Source: Nitrosomonadales bacterium
GTDB taxonomy: Bacteria; Pseudomonadota; Gammaproteobacteria; Burkholderiales; Gallionellaceae
Length of the DNA stretch: 6,567 nucleotides
Assembly (NCBI GenBank): GCA_016218465.1
Contig: JACREA010000045.1
Coordinates: 1-6,567 of the forward strand
Reading direction: 5' to 3'
Of the stretch, positions 1 through 5,785 are shown in pieces. Every line of letters begins with the position of its first letter. The first letter of the stretch is position 1. The position numbers and the translations under genes are program-made. The notes under the pieces were generated by a model. That model was given only the letters and a program-made list of their open reading frames with translations. It ran no database searches and was not told the DNA's origin.

Positions 1-120
1 ACGCTCACCACCGAAGTTGATGCTTGGCAATTGCGCCGCAATATGGAGCAACGTGGCATCGAGTGGAAGTTCACCCGGCAGGATGCGGATATAAAAATGG
101 CTCGGCATTATGTTTCGTAA
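1..120 (+). CDS. IS630-family transposase, C-terminal end only
   Basis: Frame 1 is open from the window edge to a TAA at 118-120 and gives 39 residues. The 5' part lies outside the window, so I cannot tell whether the element is intact. The peptide has the layout typical of the extreme C-terminus of IS630-type transposases. It reads LRRN, then a short spacer, IEWKFT, then a D-A-D-I-K-M stretch, and ends within a few residues. The family consensus here is roughly W..R.N....I.W.FT..DARIKL..LYP. The catalytic DDE residues would lie upstream and are not visible. IS630 elements insert at TA dinucleotides and usually end shortly after the transposase stop, so an element end is expected just past position 120. 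Its inverted repeat cannot be confirmed without the other end. The family call rests on this short tail alone. Confidence 0.68.
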   Translation, partial: TLTTEVDAWQLRRNMEQRGIEWKFTRQDADIKMARHYVS

Positions 121-129
121 TTTATGGTT

Positions 130-387
130 TTATATACTAGTAATCATGGACATAACAAGTGGAGTGCCCAGCCAAATTGCTATAAATACCTTGGTCTTTG
201 GTTGCCCAATGAACAAGGCAAAAACCACGATGACTATGAAAACTGTGAGGTCAAGAATGCTAGCGCTCTTCGGGCAATTGTCACCGCAGACAGCGTCGGA
301 ATATCGGTCTGCAATGGCTGGAAGTGATGCCGATAACAACGATGTAGCCAATATGAATAATGACGTTTTTTTAACCACAATGTTCAT
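130..387 (-). CDS. Small putative exported/membrane protein, function unknown
   Basis: This 85-residue protein is not recognised. It begins with a good signal-peptide shape: lysines at 6-7, a hydrophobic core at about 9-24, and a possible cleavage site after the alanine of PAIA at about residue 26. A short polar stretch with two cysteines (VCGDNC, about 33-38) follows. Two hydrophobic segments (about 45-60 and 66-83) make it likely to be membrane-bound. The start is supported by AAGGA about 9 nt upstream on the minus strand, which is the main reason to accept the reading. A plus-strand open frame across the same bases looks like a shadow. The stop lies 10 bp from the transposase stop, so the last few residues may have been replaced by the insertion. 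Confidence 0.5.
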   Translation of the reverse strand: MNIVVKKTSLFILATSLLSASLPAIADRYSDAVCGDNCPKSASILDLTVFIVIVVFALFIGQPKTKVFIAIWLGTPLVMSMITSI

Positions 388-421
388 TGTTATTTTCCTT
401 TTTCCTGTTACGACAGAAAGG

Positions 422-492
422 CGTTGCCGACGACCAACTTAAATGTGAGGGGCTGCGCGCTTTTGCGCATGTAGCATGTAGCAAAGGCAACG
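422..492. repeat. Inverted repeat enclosing a GC-rich hairpin
   Basis: CGTTGCC at 422-428 is the exact reverse complement of GGCAACG at 486-492. Inside them, TGCGC (454-458) pairs with GCGCA (465-469) across a six-base loop, GCTTTT. The two nested stems could fold a roughly 70-nt single strand into an extended structure. There is no T-run after the inner hairpin on either strand that would make it a standard terminator. I compared the ends with integron attC core sites and they do not match. Function unknown; a chance fold is possible. Confidence 0.4.
469..482. repeat. Two-copy 7-bp tandem repeat (ATGTAGC)
   Basis: ATGTAGC occurs twice back to back at 469-475 and 476-482, directly after the GC-rich hairpin. 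Two perfect copies of a heptamer are weak evidence of slippage or of a binding site. Nothing else points to a role. Confidence 0.5.
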
Positions 493-674
493 AGGCCAAG
501 TCCTGCATTACAGCATTTCCATGCTTGCCGTAATCTGCTTTCTCTATCAACACAACCGACATTCGTTCTCATGCAGCCTCTCAACATTTGGAACAAGGTG
601 CCACCCTAACCAGCCTCTTCCACCACGTCAAGCCAAACAGACTGATAGCGTTCGAGAAGCACTCAGGTCTAAGC

Positions 675-689
675 TCGAAATATTTTCGA
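675..689. repeat. Short AT-rich hairpin downstream of vapC
   Basis: TCGAAA (675-680) and TTTCGA (684-689) are perfect 6-bp inverted arms around a 3-base loop, starting about 27 bp past the vapC stop on the minus strand. It could protect or end the vapBC transcript. It lacks a GC-rich stem and a clear U-run, so I do not call it a terminator. Confidence 0.3.
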
Positions 690-716
690 TACTCCACCCC
701 CATTTTCCTTTGCGCA

Positions 717-1133
717 TCACGCACGCGATTGAGCAACCCAATTTTCAACTCGCAAGCCCGGAACGCGTTCAAACTCAGCGACGTTGTTGGTAACCAGTAT
801 CAGTTTGTTGGCAAGCGCGTGGGACGCGATCCACAAATCGTTGTTGCCGATGAGTTTGCCGCTGGTTTGCAGGTGCTGGCGGATTTTCCCGTAGTGTGCT
901 GATACGGTTTCATCCAGTGGCAACACCGGTATCAGCGTAATCAGTTGCTCCAGTATTTGCCGCGATTCTTTGGACTTTGAGCTTTTCTCCGCGCCGAAAC
1001 ACAGTTCGCCATAGGTGATGGCGGACATGACGACTTTGCCGGGCGGCAATTTGGAAAAACGCGCCAGTACTTCGGCAGGGCGATGATTCTTGATGTAGAT
1101 GCAGATGTTGGTGTCGAGCAGGTAGCGCGGCAT
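717..1133 (-). CDS. vapC: VapC toxin, PIN-domain ribonuclease
   Basis: This is the toxin of a type II toxin-antitoxin pair, a Mg2+-dependent cytoplasmic RNase held inactive by VapB. The 138-residue length is normal for the family. The PIN signature is complete: LLDTN gives Asp7, the YGEL helix gives Glu43, NNDLWIA gives Asp99, and TNN at 115-117 supplies the fourth acidic-pocket position. The opening YLLDTNICIYIK and the AEKS motif at 49-52 resemble the enterobacterial VapC/MvpT branch. Members of that branch cut initiator tRNA-fMet, so the same target is a reasonable but untested inference. The gene starts 2 nt after the vapB stop, and GGAG (CTCC at 1142-1145 on the plus strand) sits 8 nt before its ATG, inside the end of vapB. 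This arrangement fits coupled translation. No inactivating lesion is visible. Confidence 0.93.
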   Translation of the reverse strand: MPRYLLDTNICIYIKNHRPAEVLARFSKLPPGKVVMSAITYGELCFGAEKSSKSKESRQILEQLITLIPVLPLDETVSAHYGKIRQHLQTSGKLIGNNDLWIASHALANKLILVTNNVAEFERVPGLRVENWVAQSRA

Positions 1134-1135
1134 GA

Positions 1136-1363
1136 CTACAGCTCCGCACGCTCTTGCGGCAGGTCGTCCTGGCGCTCCGTCATAAAATCGGCGGGCAGCG
1201 AACCGAGCAGGTGAAATGCTTGCTCCAGCGATTTGGCTTTTTTACGCAGCACCAGTTCATCGTCCCTGCGGAAAATTTCCACCTCGCCGGTATCGAACTG
1301 AAACTCCGCCGGTATCCTCACCGCCTGCGAATTCCCGCTCTTGAATACTTTTGCAGTACGCAT
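1136..1363 (-). CDS. vapB: VapB antitoxin, AbrB/MazE-type DNA-binding
   Basis: This 75-residue antitoxin precedes and pairs with vapC. Residues 1-42 fit the AbrB/SpoVT swapped-hairpin domain: MRTAKVFKSGNSQAVRIP is the classic start, with GNSQAVR the DNA-contact loop. This part dimerises and binds the operon's own operator. Residues about 43-75 (SLEQAF, LPADFM, the acidic tail) match the flexible C-terminus that wraps over VapC and blocks its active site. An AAAGGAGG Shine-Dalgarno lies 5 nt before the ATG, much stronger than the one for vapC. That suits a system in which antitoxin must be made in excess. Expression is expected to be autorepressed by the VapBC complex through the palindromes just upstream. 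Confidence 0.92.
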   Translation of the reverse strand: MRTAKVFKSGNSQAVRIPAEFQFDTGEVEIFRRDDELVLRKKAKSLEQAFHLLGSLPADFMTERQDDLPQERAEL

Positions 1364-1377
1364 GATCGCCTCCTTTA

Positions 1378-1400
1378 ATGTAACTACATGCAGTATATAC
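1378..1400 (-). promoter_or_regulatory. Candidate VapB operator palindromes
   Basis: Two inverted repeats lie side by side upstream of vapB. ATGTA-AC-TACAT (1378-1389) has perfect 5-bp arms, and GTATATAC (1393-1400) is a perfect 8-bp palindrome. The second overlaps the predicted -10 box and the first lies between it and the ribosome site. Paired palindromes over the promoter are the usual way VapBC complexes repress their own operon. Binding is inferred from position and symmetry only. Confidence 0.5.
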
Positions 1401-1419
1401 GCGTGCGGGATTTATGCAA
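1392..1419 (-). promoter_or_regulatory. Predicted vapBC sigma70 promoter
   Basis: Read on the minus strand, TTGCAT (1414-1419) and TATACT (1392-1397) are separated by 16 nt. They match the -35 and -10 consensus at 4 of 6 and 5 of 6 positions. Transcription would start at about 1385, leaving a short leader that carries the AAAGGAGG site. Confidence 0.55.
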
Positions 1420-1460
1420 GCCGGGAAATTAAACGGCCATTGGGGGATTTCATGAATAGC

Positions 1461-1488
1461 TTGACACACTTTGTTATATACCTATAAG
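1461..1488 (+). promoter_or_regulatory. Predicted promoter of the exporter operon
   Basis: A consensus -35 box, TTGACA (1461-1466), is followed after 16 nt by TATAAG (1483-1488), a 5-of-6 match to the -10 box. The predicted start is near 1495, about 36 nt before the adaptor ATG. It fires away from vapBC, so about 40 bp separate two divergent -35 boxes. A promoter this close to consensus is likely to be strong when not repressed, which fits the operator candidate lying on it. Confidence 0.7.
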
Positions 1489-1489
1489 A

Positions 1490-1509
1490 TAGTAACCGAA
1501 TACTTACTA
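1490..1509 (+). promoter_or_regulatory. Candidate TetR-type operator over the transcription start
   Basis: TAGTAA (1490-1495) and TTACTA (1504-1509) are perfect 6-bp inverted arms separated by 8 bp, a 20-bp site of the size TetR-family dimers bind. It begins 2 bp after the -10 box and covers the predicted +1, where a bound repressor would block RNA polymerase. A third TTACT lies at 1513-1517. A weaker 24-bp palindrome (GTTA at 1473-1476, TAAC at 1493-1496) overlaps the -10 itself. The obvious ligand is the TetR-family protein at 4631-5254. The link is inference. Confidence 0.5.
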
Positions 1510-1530
1510 GCATTACTTGCGGACGGGCTT

Positions 1531-2700
1531 ATGACAAAACTTAGACTCAAGCTGATTTTATTGGCTACCCTTTTGATTTCCATCTTTGCTTGGGTGGTTC
1601 TTACCCAGGGGCCGTTGGCTCCAGTGAAGGTGGCCACCGAAAAAATTCAGACCGGTAGCCTTGCTTCCGAGGTGTTTGGCGTCGGGATCACCGAAGCCCG
1701 GCACATTTATAACGTTTCCTCGACGATGACCGGGCGGGTCGGCAGCATGCTGGTCGATCAGGGCGATTATGTGAAAGCCGGACAGCTTCTGGCCAGACTG
1801 GACCCGATTGATCTCAATGAACGGCTCGCAAGCAGCCGGTTGATGACGGAGCGCTCGGCCAACTCGATCAGGATGGCAGAGGCCCAGTTGGCGCAAGCGC
1901 AGAGCCAAGAAAAGACCGTTTCAGCGACATACAAGAGATTTATCGATCTGCATGCAAAGGGTTATGTCAGCCAGGAAATGCTAGACGCCAAGCTGAACGA
2001 AAAAAATGCGGCACAAGCCGCACTGGATGCCGCTACCGCTTCTCTGGCGGCAGTCATACGTGACAAAGAGAAGGCGCAGACGGACGCATCGGGCGTGGCC
2101 AAATTGCGCGATCAAACCCTGCTGATCAGTCCGGTGAGCGGCATCGTCACCGCAAGAATGGTTGAACAGGGCGTGACGGTTGTGCCGGGTCAAACGGTGC
2201 TGCAAGTGATCGATCCGGCCGACGTCTGGATCAAGACCCGCATCGACCAGAAGCAGGCGGGGATGATCCGCGCAGGCCAACAGGCGAGCATCGTGCTGCG
2301 CTCGCAGCAGCAGACTGCCGTTACAGGGGTGGTCAAACGGGTCGACATGATCAGCGATGCGATCACCGAGGAACGCATCGTGAATGTTTCTCTTGCCGTG
2401 CCGCAATCAAATATCAGCCTGGGCGAATACGCCGAAGTCACGATCAAGCTTCCCGGTCTGGACAATGCCCATTCGATACCGACTGCGGCAGTGAAACAAA
2501 TCGACCAGCAAAAAGGCGCATGGGTGTTGCTCAACGGTCACGCCAAGTTCAAAGCCGTCAAAACCGGCATCGCGACACTGGATGGACGGACACAGGTTCT
2601 GGATGGGCTGAGCGATGGCGATGAGGTGATCGTTTACAGCCAGAAGGCGATGAAAGAAGGCCTCAAAATAAAAGTGGTTCCGGAAATTGTTAAGAGCTAA
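1531..2700 (+). CDS. Periplasmic adaptor of a tripartite ABC exporter (HlyD/MacA/DevB-like)
   Basis: This membrane-fusion protein links the inner-membrane transporter to an outer-membrane channel. I chose the ATG at 1531 (389 residues). It gives a proper N-terminal anchor: basic residues, then a hydrophobic segment at about 7-24. An in-frame TTG at 1471 would place the coding start upstream of the predicted -10 box. The ribosome site (GGACGGG) is weak. Domain order is standard. The first half of the lipoyl/barrel-sandwich domain is at about 65-95 (GRVGSMLVDQGDYVKAGQ). An alanine/glutamine-rich helical hairpin fills about 96-190. The second lipoyl half is at about 196-228 (SPVSGIVTARMVEQG), followed by a beta-barrel to about 310 and a membrane-proximal domain to the end. 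The hairpin is long enough to reach a TolC-type partner. The permease starts 2 nt after its stop. Confidence 0.9.
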   Translation: MTKLRLKLILLATLLISIFAWVVLTQGPLAPVKVATEKIQTGSLASEVFGVGITEARHIYNVSSTMTGRVGSMLVDQGDYVKAGQLLARLDPIDLNERLASSRLMTERSANSIRMAEAQLAQAQSQEKTVSATYKRFIDLHAKGYVSQEMLDAKLNEKNAAQAALDAATASLAAVIRDKEKAQTDASGVAKLRDQTLLISPVSGIVTARMVEQGVTVVPGQTVLQVIDPADVWIKTRIDQKQAGMIRAGQQASIVLRSQQQTAVTGVVKRVDMISDAITEERIVNVSLAVPQSNISLGEYAEVTIKLPGLDNAHSIPTAAVKQIDQQKGAWVLLNGHAKFKAVKTGIATLDGRTQVLDGLSDGDEVIVYSQKAMKEGLKIKVVPEIVKS

Positions 2701-2702
2701 CC

Positions 2703-3896
2703 ATGATTAATCTCGCAAGCCGCGACATCCTGCATGGCTGGGGCAAGTTCGTCTTTACCGGCGTGGGGCTGGGGCTTCTGATCGGCGTCACGCTGACGAT
2801 GGCTGGCGTATACCGCGGCATGGTGGACGATGGCAAGGCGCTGATCGAAAATGCCGGGGCGGACCTCTGGGTAGTCCAGCAGGACACGCTCGGCCCTTAT
2901 GCCGAACCATCCAGCATTCGCGATGATGTGATACAGGACATCCTGGGCCAGGAAGGGGTGATGGAAGCAGGCAACGTGGCGTATCTGACGATGCAGATCA
3001 AGCAAGGCGGCAAAGATGTGCGCGTCATGCTGGTGGGCATCGAGCCGGGCAAGCCGGGCGAACCGGCTTATCTGGTGGCTGGCCGCCCGATCACGCGCAC
3101 TCATTACGAAGCGCTGGCCGACATCAAGGCCGGGCTGGCTCTGGGCGAGCGCATCCAGATTCGCCGCCACCTGTACACCGTCGTCGGACTGACGCAGCGC
3201 ATGGTCTCGTCAAGCGGCGATCCGATGGTGTTCGTTCCGATCAAGGACGCGCAGGAGGTGCAATTCCTGAAAGACAACGATGCGCTGCTGAATGAACGTG
3301 CGCGGACGACGGCAAACCCGGTATTCAACCGCCCCGGCGTGCCTGGATTACTGGATGCCGTTCTGGCGAGCCAGACAACGAGCCGCATGGTCAACGCAGT
3401 GCTGGTGCGCATCAAACCCGGTAAAGACGATCAGGAAATCGCCAGGCAGATCCGGCGCTGGCAACATTTGCAGACATATACCAAAGACCAGATGGAAGAA
3501 ATCCTGGTCGCCAAACTGATTGCGATGTCGGCCAAGCAGATTTTCATGTTCCTGGTGATTCTTTCCATCGTCAGCGCGGCTATCGTGGCATTTATTATTT
3601 TCACGATGACCATGAACAAGATTCGCGAGATCGCCGTGCTCAAGCTGGTAGGTGCAGGCAATAAAACAATCAGCGGAATGATATTGCAGCAGGCGCTCGG
3701 ACTGGGGCTGATCGGCTTTGTGGTCGGCAAGACAGCGGCGACCCTGTGGGGGCCGCTGTTCCCCAGATATGTTTTGCTCATCCCGGAAGACGCGATCCGC
3801 GGATTTATTCTGGTGATGCTGATCTGCTCCTTGGCGAGCATTTTCGCGATACGCGCAGCCCTGCGGATCGATCCAGCCACCGCGATTGGAGGATGA
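2703..3896 (+). CDS. FtsX/MacB-type ABC exporter permease, DevC-like
   Basis: This is the inner-membrane permease of the exporter, 397 residues. One helix at about 17-36 is followed by a large periplasmic domain (about 40-275) of the MacB-PCD type. Three helices then follow, at about 280-303, 326-348 and 366-386. This is the four-helix FtsX/MacB/LolC topology. The stretch REIAVLKLVGAG (about 308-319) is the conserved cytoplasmic coupling segment that contacts the ATPase. The C-terminal RIDPATAIGG is also typical. ADLWVVQQDTLGPYAE (about 53-68) resembles the corresponding segment of cyanobacterial DevC proteins, so DevC is the nearest named relative I can suggest. Unlike MacB there is no fused ATPase; that subunit is the next gene, 2 nt downstream. 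Such permeases act mechanically, as dimers, on periplasmic or membrane-borne substrates. The substrate here is unknown. Confidence 0.88.
   Translation: MINLASRDILHGWGKFVFTGVGLGLLIGVTLTMAGVYRGMVDDGKALIENAGADLWVVQQDTLGPYAEPSSIRDDVIQDILGQEGVMEAGNVAYLTMQIKQGGKDVRVMLVGIEPGKPGEPAYLVAGRPITRTHYEALADIKAGLALGERIQIRRHLYTVVGLTQRMVSSSGDPMVFVPIKDAQEVQFLKDNDALLNERARTTANPVFNRPGVPGLLDAVLASQTTSRMVNAVLVRIKPGKDDQEIARQIRRWQHLQTYTKDQMEEILVAKLIAMSAKQIFMFLVILSIVSAAIVAFIIFTMTMNKIREIAVLKLVGAGNKTISGMILQQALGLGLIGFVVGKTAATLWGPLFPRYVLLIPEDAIRGFILVMLICSLASIFAIRAALRIDPATAIGG
3888..3893 (+). promoter_or_regulatory. Shine-Dalgarno deciding the ATPase start
   Basis: GGAGGA sits at the very end of the permease gene, 5 nt before the ATG at 3899. 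The reading frame is open further upstream to 3746 within the permease, so this site is what fixes the true start. Confidence 0.8.
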
Positions 3897-3898
3897 TT

Positions 3899-4612
3899 AT
3901 GGGCGAACCGGCAATTCATATCGAGAACCTGAAAAAACGCTACGGTGAGGGCGATACCGCCGTCGATGCGCTGAAAGGCGTGGACATGACGATCTGGCCG
4001 GGAGAAGTGGTCGGCCTGGTCGGGCCGAGCGGATCGGGCAAAACCACGTTGCTGAAATGCCTGGGCGCCGTCATCGAACCGACTGCTGGAAAGATGCAAC
4101 TCGCCGGGCAGACGATTTACGATGAGGAATGGAAAATCGATGACCTGCGCACGTTGAGGCGCGACCGTATCGGTTTTGTTTTTCAGGCGCCCTATCTGAT
4201 CCCGTTCCTGGATGTGACCGACAACATCGCCCTGCTGCCGATGCTGGCTGGGATGCCGGACGGGCAAGCCCGGAACCGCGCGAAGGCATTGCTCGATGCG
4301 CTCGATGTCGGTCACCGCTCCAAGGCGCAGGTTGCGGAGCTCTCGGGCGGCGAACAGCAGCGCGTGTCGATTGCGCGCGCATTGGCCAATCACCCGCCAA
4401 TCATCCTCGCTGACGAGCCGACCGCTCCGCTGGACAGCGAACGCGCATTGACCGTGGTGCGCATCCTGAACCAGATGGCGCAGCAATACCGGACCGCGAT
4501 TATCGTCGTGACGCACGATGAAAAGATCATCCCGACCTTCAAACGCATTTACCATATCCGCGATGGCCGCACTTACGAGGAAGCAGGTGAAGGTCGTGAA
4601 GCTTGGCATTGA
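3899..4612 (+). CDS. ABC transporter ATPase, LolD/MacB/DevA type
   Basis: This is the ATP-hydrolysing subunit, 237 residues, which works as a dimer beneath the FtsX-type permease. All ABC motifs are present in order. Walker A is GPSGSGKT at 42-49 and the Q-loop glutamine is at 96. The signature LSGGEQQR is at 148-155 and Walker B is IILADE at 168-173, with catalytic Glu173. The D-loop is APLDSE and the H-loop is VVTHDE with His206. Length and motif spelling match the LolD/MacB/DevA branch, which partners FtsX-like permeases. The D-loop proline (TAPLD instead of the more usual TAALD or TGNLD) is a mild variation. Translation starts 2 nt after the permease stop from a strong GGAGGA site. Coupled, roughly equal synthesis of motor and permease is therefore likely. 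Confidence 0.94.
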   Translation: MGEPAIHIENLKKRYGEGDTAVDALKGVDMTIWPGEVVGLVGPSGSGKTTLLKCLGAVIEPTAGKMQLAGQTIYDEEWKIDDLRTLRRDRIGFVFQAPYLIPFLDVTDNIALLPMLAGMPDGQARNRAKALLDALDVGHRSKAQVAELSGGEQQRVSIARALANHPPIILADEPTAPLDSERALTVVRILNQMAQQYRTAIIVVTHDEKIIPTFKRIYHIRDGRTYEEAGEGREAWH

Positions 4613-4630
4613 ATAACTGGAGGGAAAGTC

Positions 4631-5254
4631 ATGAGCCATGAAGTAATAAAACGCCGCATGCCAACCGAAGAAAGGCAAAGCGAGATCATCCGGGTCGCCG
4701 TGGAGCTGGCGGCTGAGAAAGGCGTGGATAGCGTCACCACCCAGGATATGGCAGAGGCCATGAATGTGACACAGGGTGCGATCTTCAAGCATTTCACAAC
4801 CAAGGATGACATCTGGGTTGCGGTCATGCGCTGGATACGCGAGCAGCTGATGAAAGTGCTGGAAAAAGCCGCGGCGGAAGCTACCGACCCGGTCGATGCG
4901 ATTGAACGCATGTTCTTTGCTCACGTCGCATTCATCAGCAAACACCCGGCAATTCCGAGATTGCTGTTCTCCGAGCTGCTGCACAAAAAGAACAGCAAGC
5001 TTCGCGACCTGATCCAGGAAATCATCTCAGGGTATGAAGCGAAAATCGCCGGATTGCTGGACGCCGCAAAGAAACAGTCTCTGGCACCATCCGATCTCGA
5101 CAGTAAAAGTGCCGCCGTGCTTTACATCGGCATGATCCAGGGGCTGGTCATGCAGGCTTCAATTTTTGGCGGGAAACGCTCCCTTCAGCAGGAAGCAAAA
5201 AAAACCTTCCCGATTTTTTTACATGGCATCAGAAACCTCAGACGTTCCAACTGA
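4631..5254 (+). CDS. TetR/AcrR-family transcriptional regulator
   Basis: This 207-residue regulator has the standard TetR plan. An N-terminal helix (about 13-30, RQSEIIRVAVELAAEKG) precedes a helix-turn-helix at about 35-56 (VTTQDMAEAMNVTQGAIFKHF). The helix boundary residues TKDDIW lead into an all-helical, divergent ligand-binding domain to the C-terminus. GGAGGG lies 6 nt before the ATG, and the gap from the ATPase stop is 18 nt, so it belongs to the exporter operon. Its position inside the unit it would control predicts autoregulation through the promoter near 1461. The inverted repeat at 1490-1509 is the best binding-site candidate. By family precedent it is probably a repressor released by the exported compound or a related lipid or drug. 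The effector cannot be read from the sequence. Confidence 0.92.
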   Translation: MSHEVIKRRMPTEERQSEIIRVAVELAAEKGVDSVTTQDMAEAMNVTQGAIFKHFTTKDDIWVAVMRWIREQLMKVLEKAAAEATDPVDAIERMFFAHVAFISKHPAIPRLLFSELLHKKNSKLRDLIQEIISGYEAKIAGLLDAAKKQSLAPSDLDSKSAAVLYIGMIQGLVMQASIFGGKRSLQQEAKKTFPIFLHGIRNLRRSN

Positions 5255-5280
5255 TTTGCTTACACACAAAAGGATTTACC

Positions 5281-5682
5281 ATGGCTACCTCCAAACAACA
5301 TCGCGGAATTCGGATCCGGGCAATTTCCCTGGTCGCTGTCGTATTCGGCCTATTGACCATCAAGGAAGGCGGCGCTGTTCTGTTCGGTGACGAAGCGGCG
5401 CGCATTGCGGCCGGCAACTATGTGCCGTTCGTGCTTTGGTTTAACTTTGTGTCTGGTTTTGCCTATGTCGTCGCCGGTATCGGGCTGTGGCTGCAGCAGC
5501 GCTGGTCGGCTTGGCTGGCCGCAGCCATCGCCACAGCGATCGTACTGACATTCACTGCTTTTGGCATGCATATCAACTCCGGCGGGGCCTACGAGCAGCG
5601 CACGGTGATCGCCATGATTATGCGAACTCTGGTCTGGGTAGTGATTGCGACCTTAGCTACCCAAGCATTGCGGCGCAAATGA
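5281..5682 (+). CDS. Small four-helix inner-membrane protein, function unknown
   Basis: I do not recognise a named family for this 133-residue protein. Four hydrophobic segments are clear, at about residues 12-27, 48-70, 76-96 and 108-127. They are linked by short loops with basic ends (RGIRIR at the start, RRK at the finish). The loop between helices 1 and 2 carries KEGG, GDEAARIAAGNY and is the longest. HINSGGAYEQR joins helices 3 and 4. There is no signal peptide, soluble domain or metal-binding motif. AAGGA at 5270-5274 lies 6 nt before the ATG, 26 nt after the tetR stop. The setting, between an exporter's regulator and its outer-membrane channel, suggests an accessory role in export or envelope stress. 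That is context only. Confidence 0.8.
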   Translation: MATSKQHRGIRIRAISLVAVVFGLLTIKEGGAVLFGDEAARIAAGNYVPFVLWFNFVSGFAYVVAGIGLWLQQRWSAWLAAAIATAIVLTFTAFGMHINSGGAYEQRTVIAMIMRTLVWVVIATLATQALRRK

Positions 5683-5785
5683 AGATGATAGTTATCCTGC
5701 TTGGGCGACCACAAAGCTTTTCGTCTGGGATTCATATCGTATTTCTATGGGAAAGCGGCCATCTGACTGAGGAGTTGAATTTACT
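5683..5785 (+). other. Intergenic gap before the TolC-like gene
   Basis: This is the widest gap within the plus-strand series. It contains GAGGAG at 5769-5774 as the ribosome site, 11 nt before the ATG and so slightly far. A minor GATA-GT-TATC inverted repeat lies at 5686-5695. I found no convincing terminator and no good promoter, so read-through from the exporter operon is likely but a separate weak promoter is not excluded. Confidence 0.4.

Larger units (their letters stand above)
388..716. other. Gene-poor segment between the small membrane gene and vapC
   Basis: I see no convincing gene in these roughly 330 bp. Several short open frames on both strands overlap one another, lack good ribosome sites and resemble no family I know. 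The stretch holds an inverted pair CGTTGCC/GGCAACG around a GC-rich hairpin, a 7-bp tandem repeat, and a small AT-rich hairpin near the end of vapC. Each is listed separately where supportable. The segment could be a non-coding leader, a decayed gene or a dispersed intergenic repeat. The promoter of the small membrane gene should also lie here, but no clear -35/-10 pair was found. Confidence 0.5.

Noticed and set aside
110..442. Plus-strand open frame of 110 codons over the small membrane gene
   Set aside because: No ribosome site and no domain-like pattern. The minus-strand reading has a signal peptide and a good Shine-Dalgarno.
422..492. Integron attC recombination site
   Set aside because: The outer arms do not match the RYYYAAC/GTTRRRY core sites, and no integrase or cassette arrangement is present.
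1420..1437. GCCG...CGGC inverted repeat between the divergent promoters
   Set aside because: Arms of only 4 bp around 10 bp are expected by chance.
1471..1530. In-frame 20-codon upstream extension of the adaptor from a TTG
   Set aside because: It would start upstream of the predicted -10 box and would bury the membrane anchor behind extra residues. The ATG at 1531 gives a normal N-terminus.
3746..3898. Longer ATPase reading frame starting inside the permease gene
   Set aside because: The extension is out-of-frame permease sequence with no ABC similarity. GGAGGA at 3888-3893 and the ATG at 3899 give the standard ATPase start.
3431..4984. Long minus-strand open frame (517 codons) antisense to the permease, ATPase and tetR genes
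   Set aside because: It lies opposite three genes with unmistakable family motifs. Its product is histidine/arginine-rich, low-similarity sequence typical of an antisense shadow.
5683..5785. Rho-independent terminator before the TolC-like gene
   Set aside because: No GC-rich stem followed by a T-run was found; the only inverted repeat is a 4-bp stem with a 2-bp centre.
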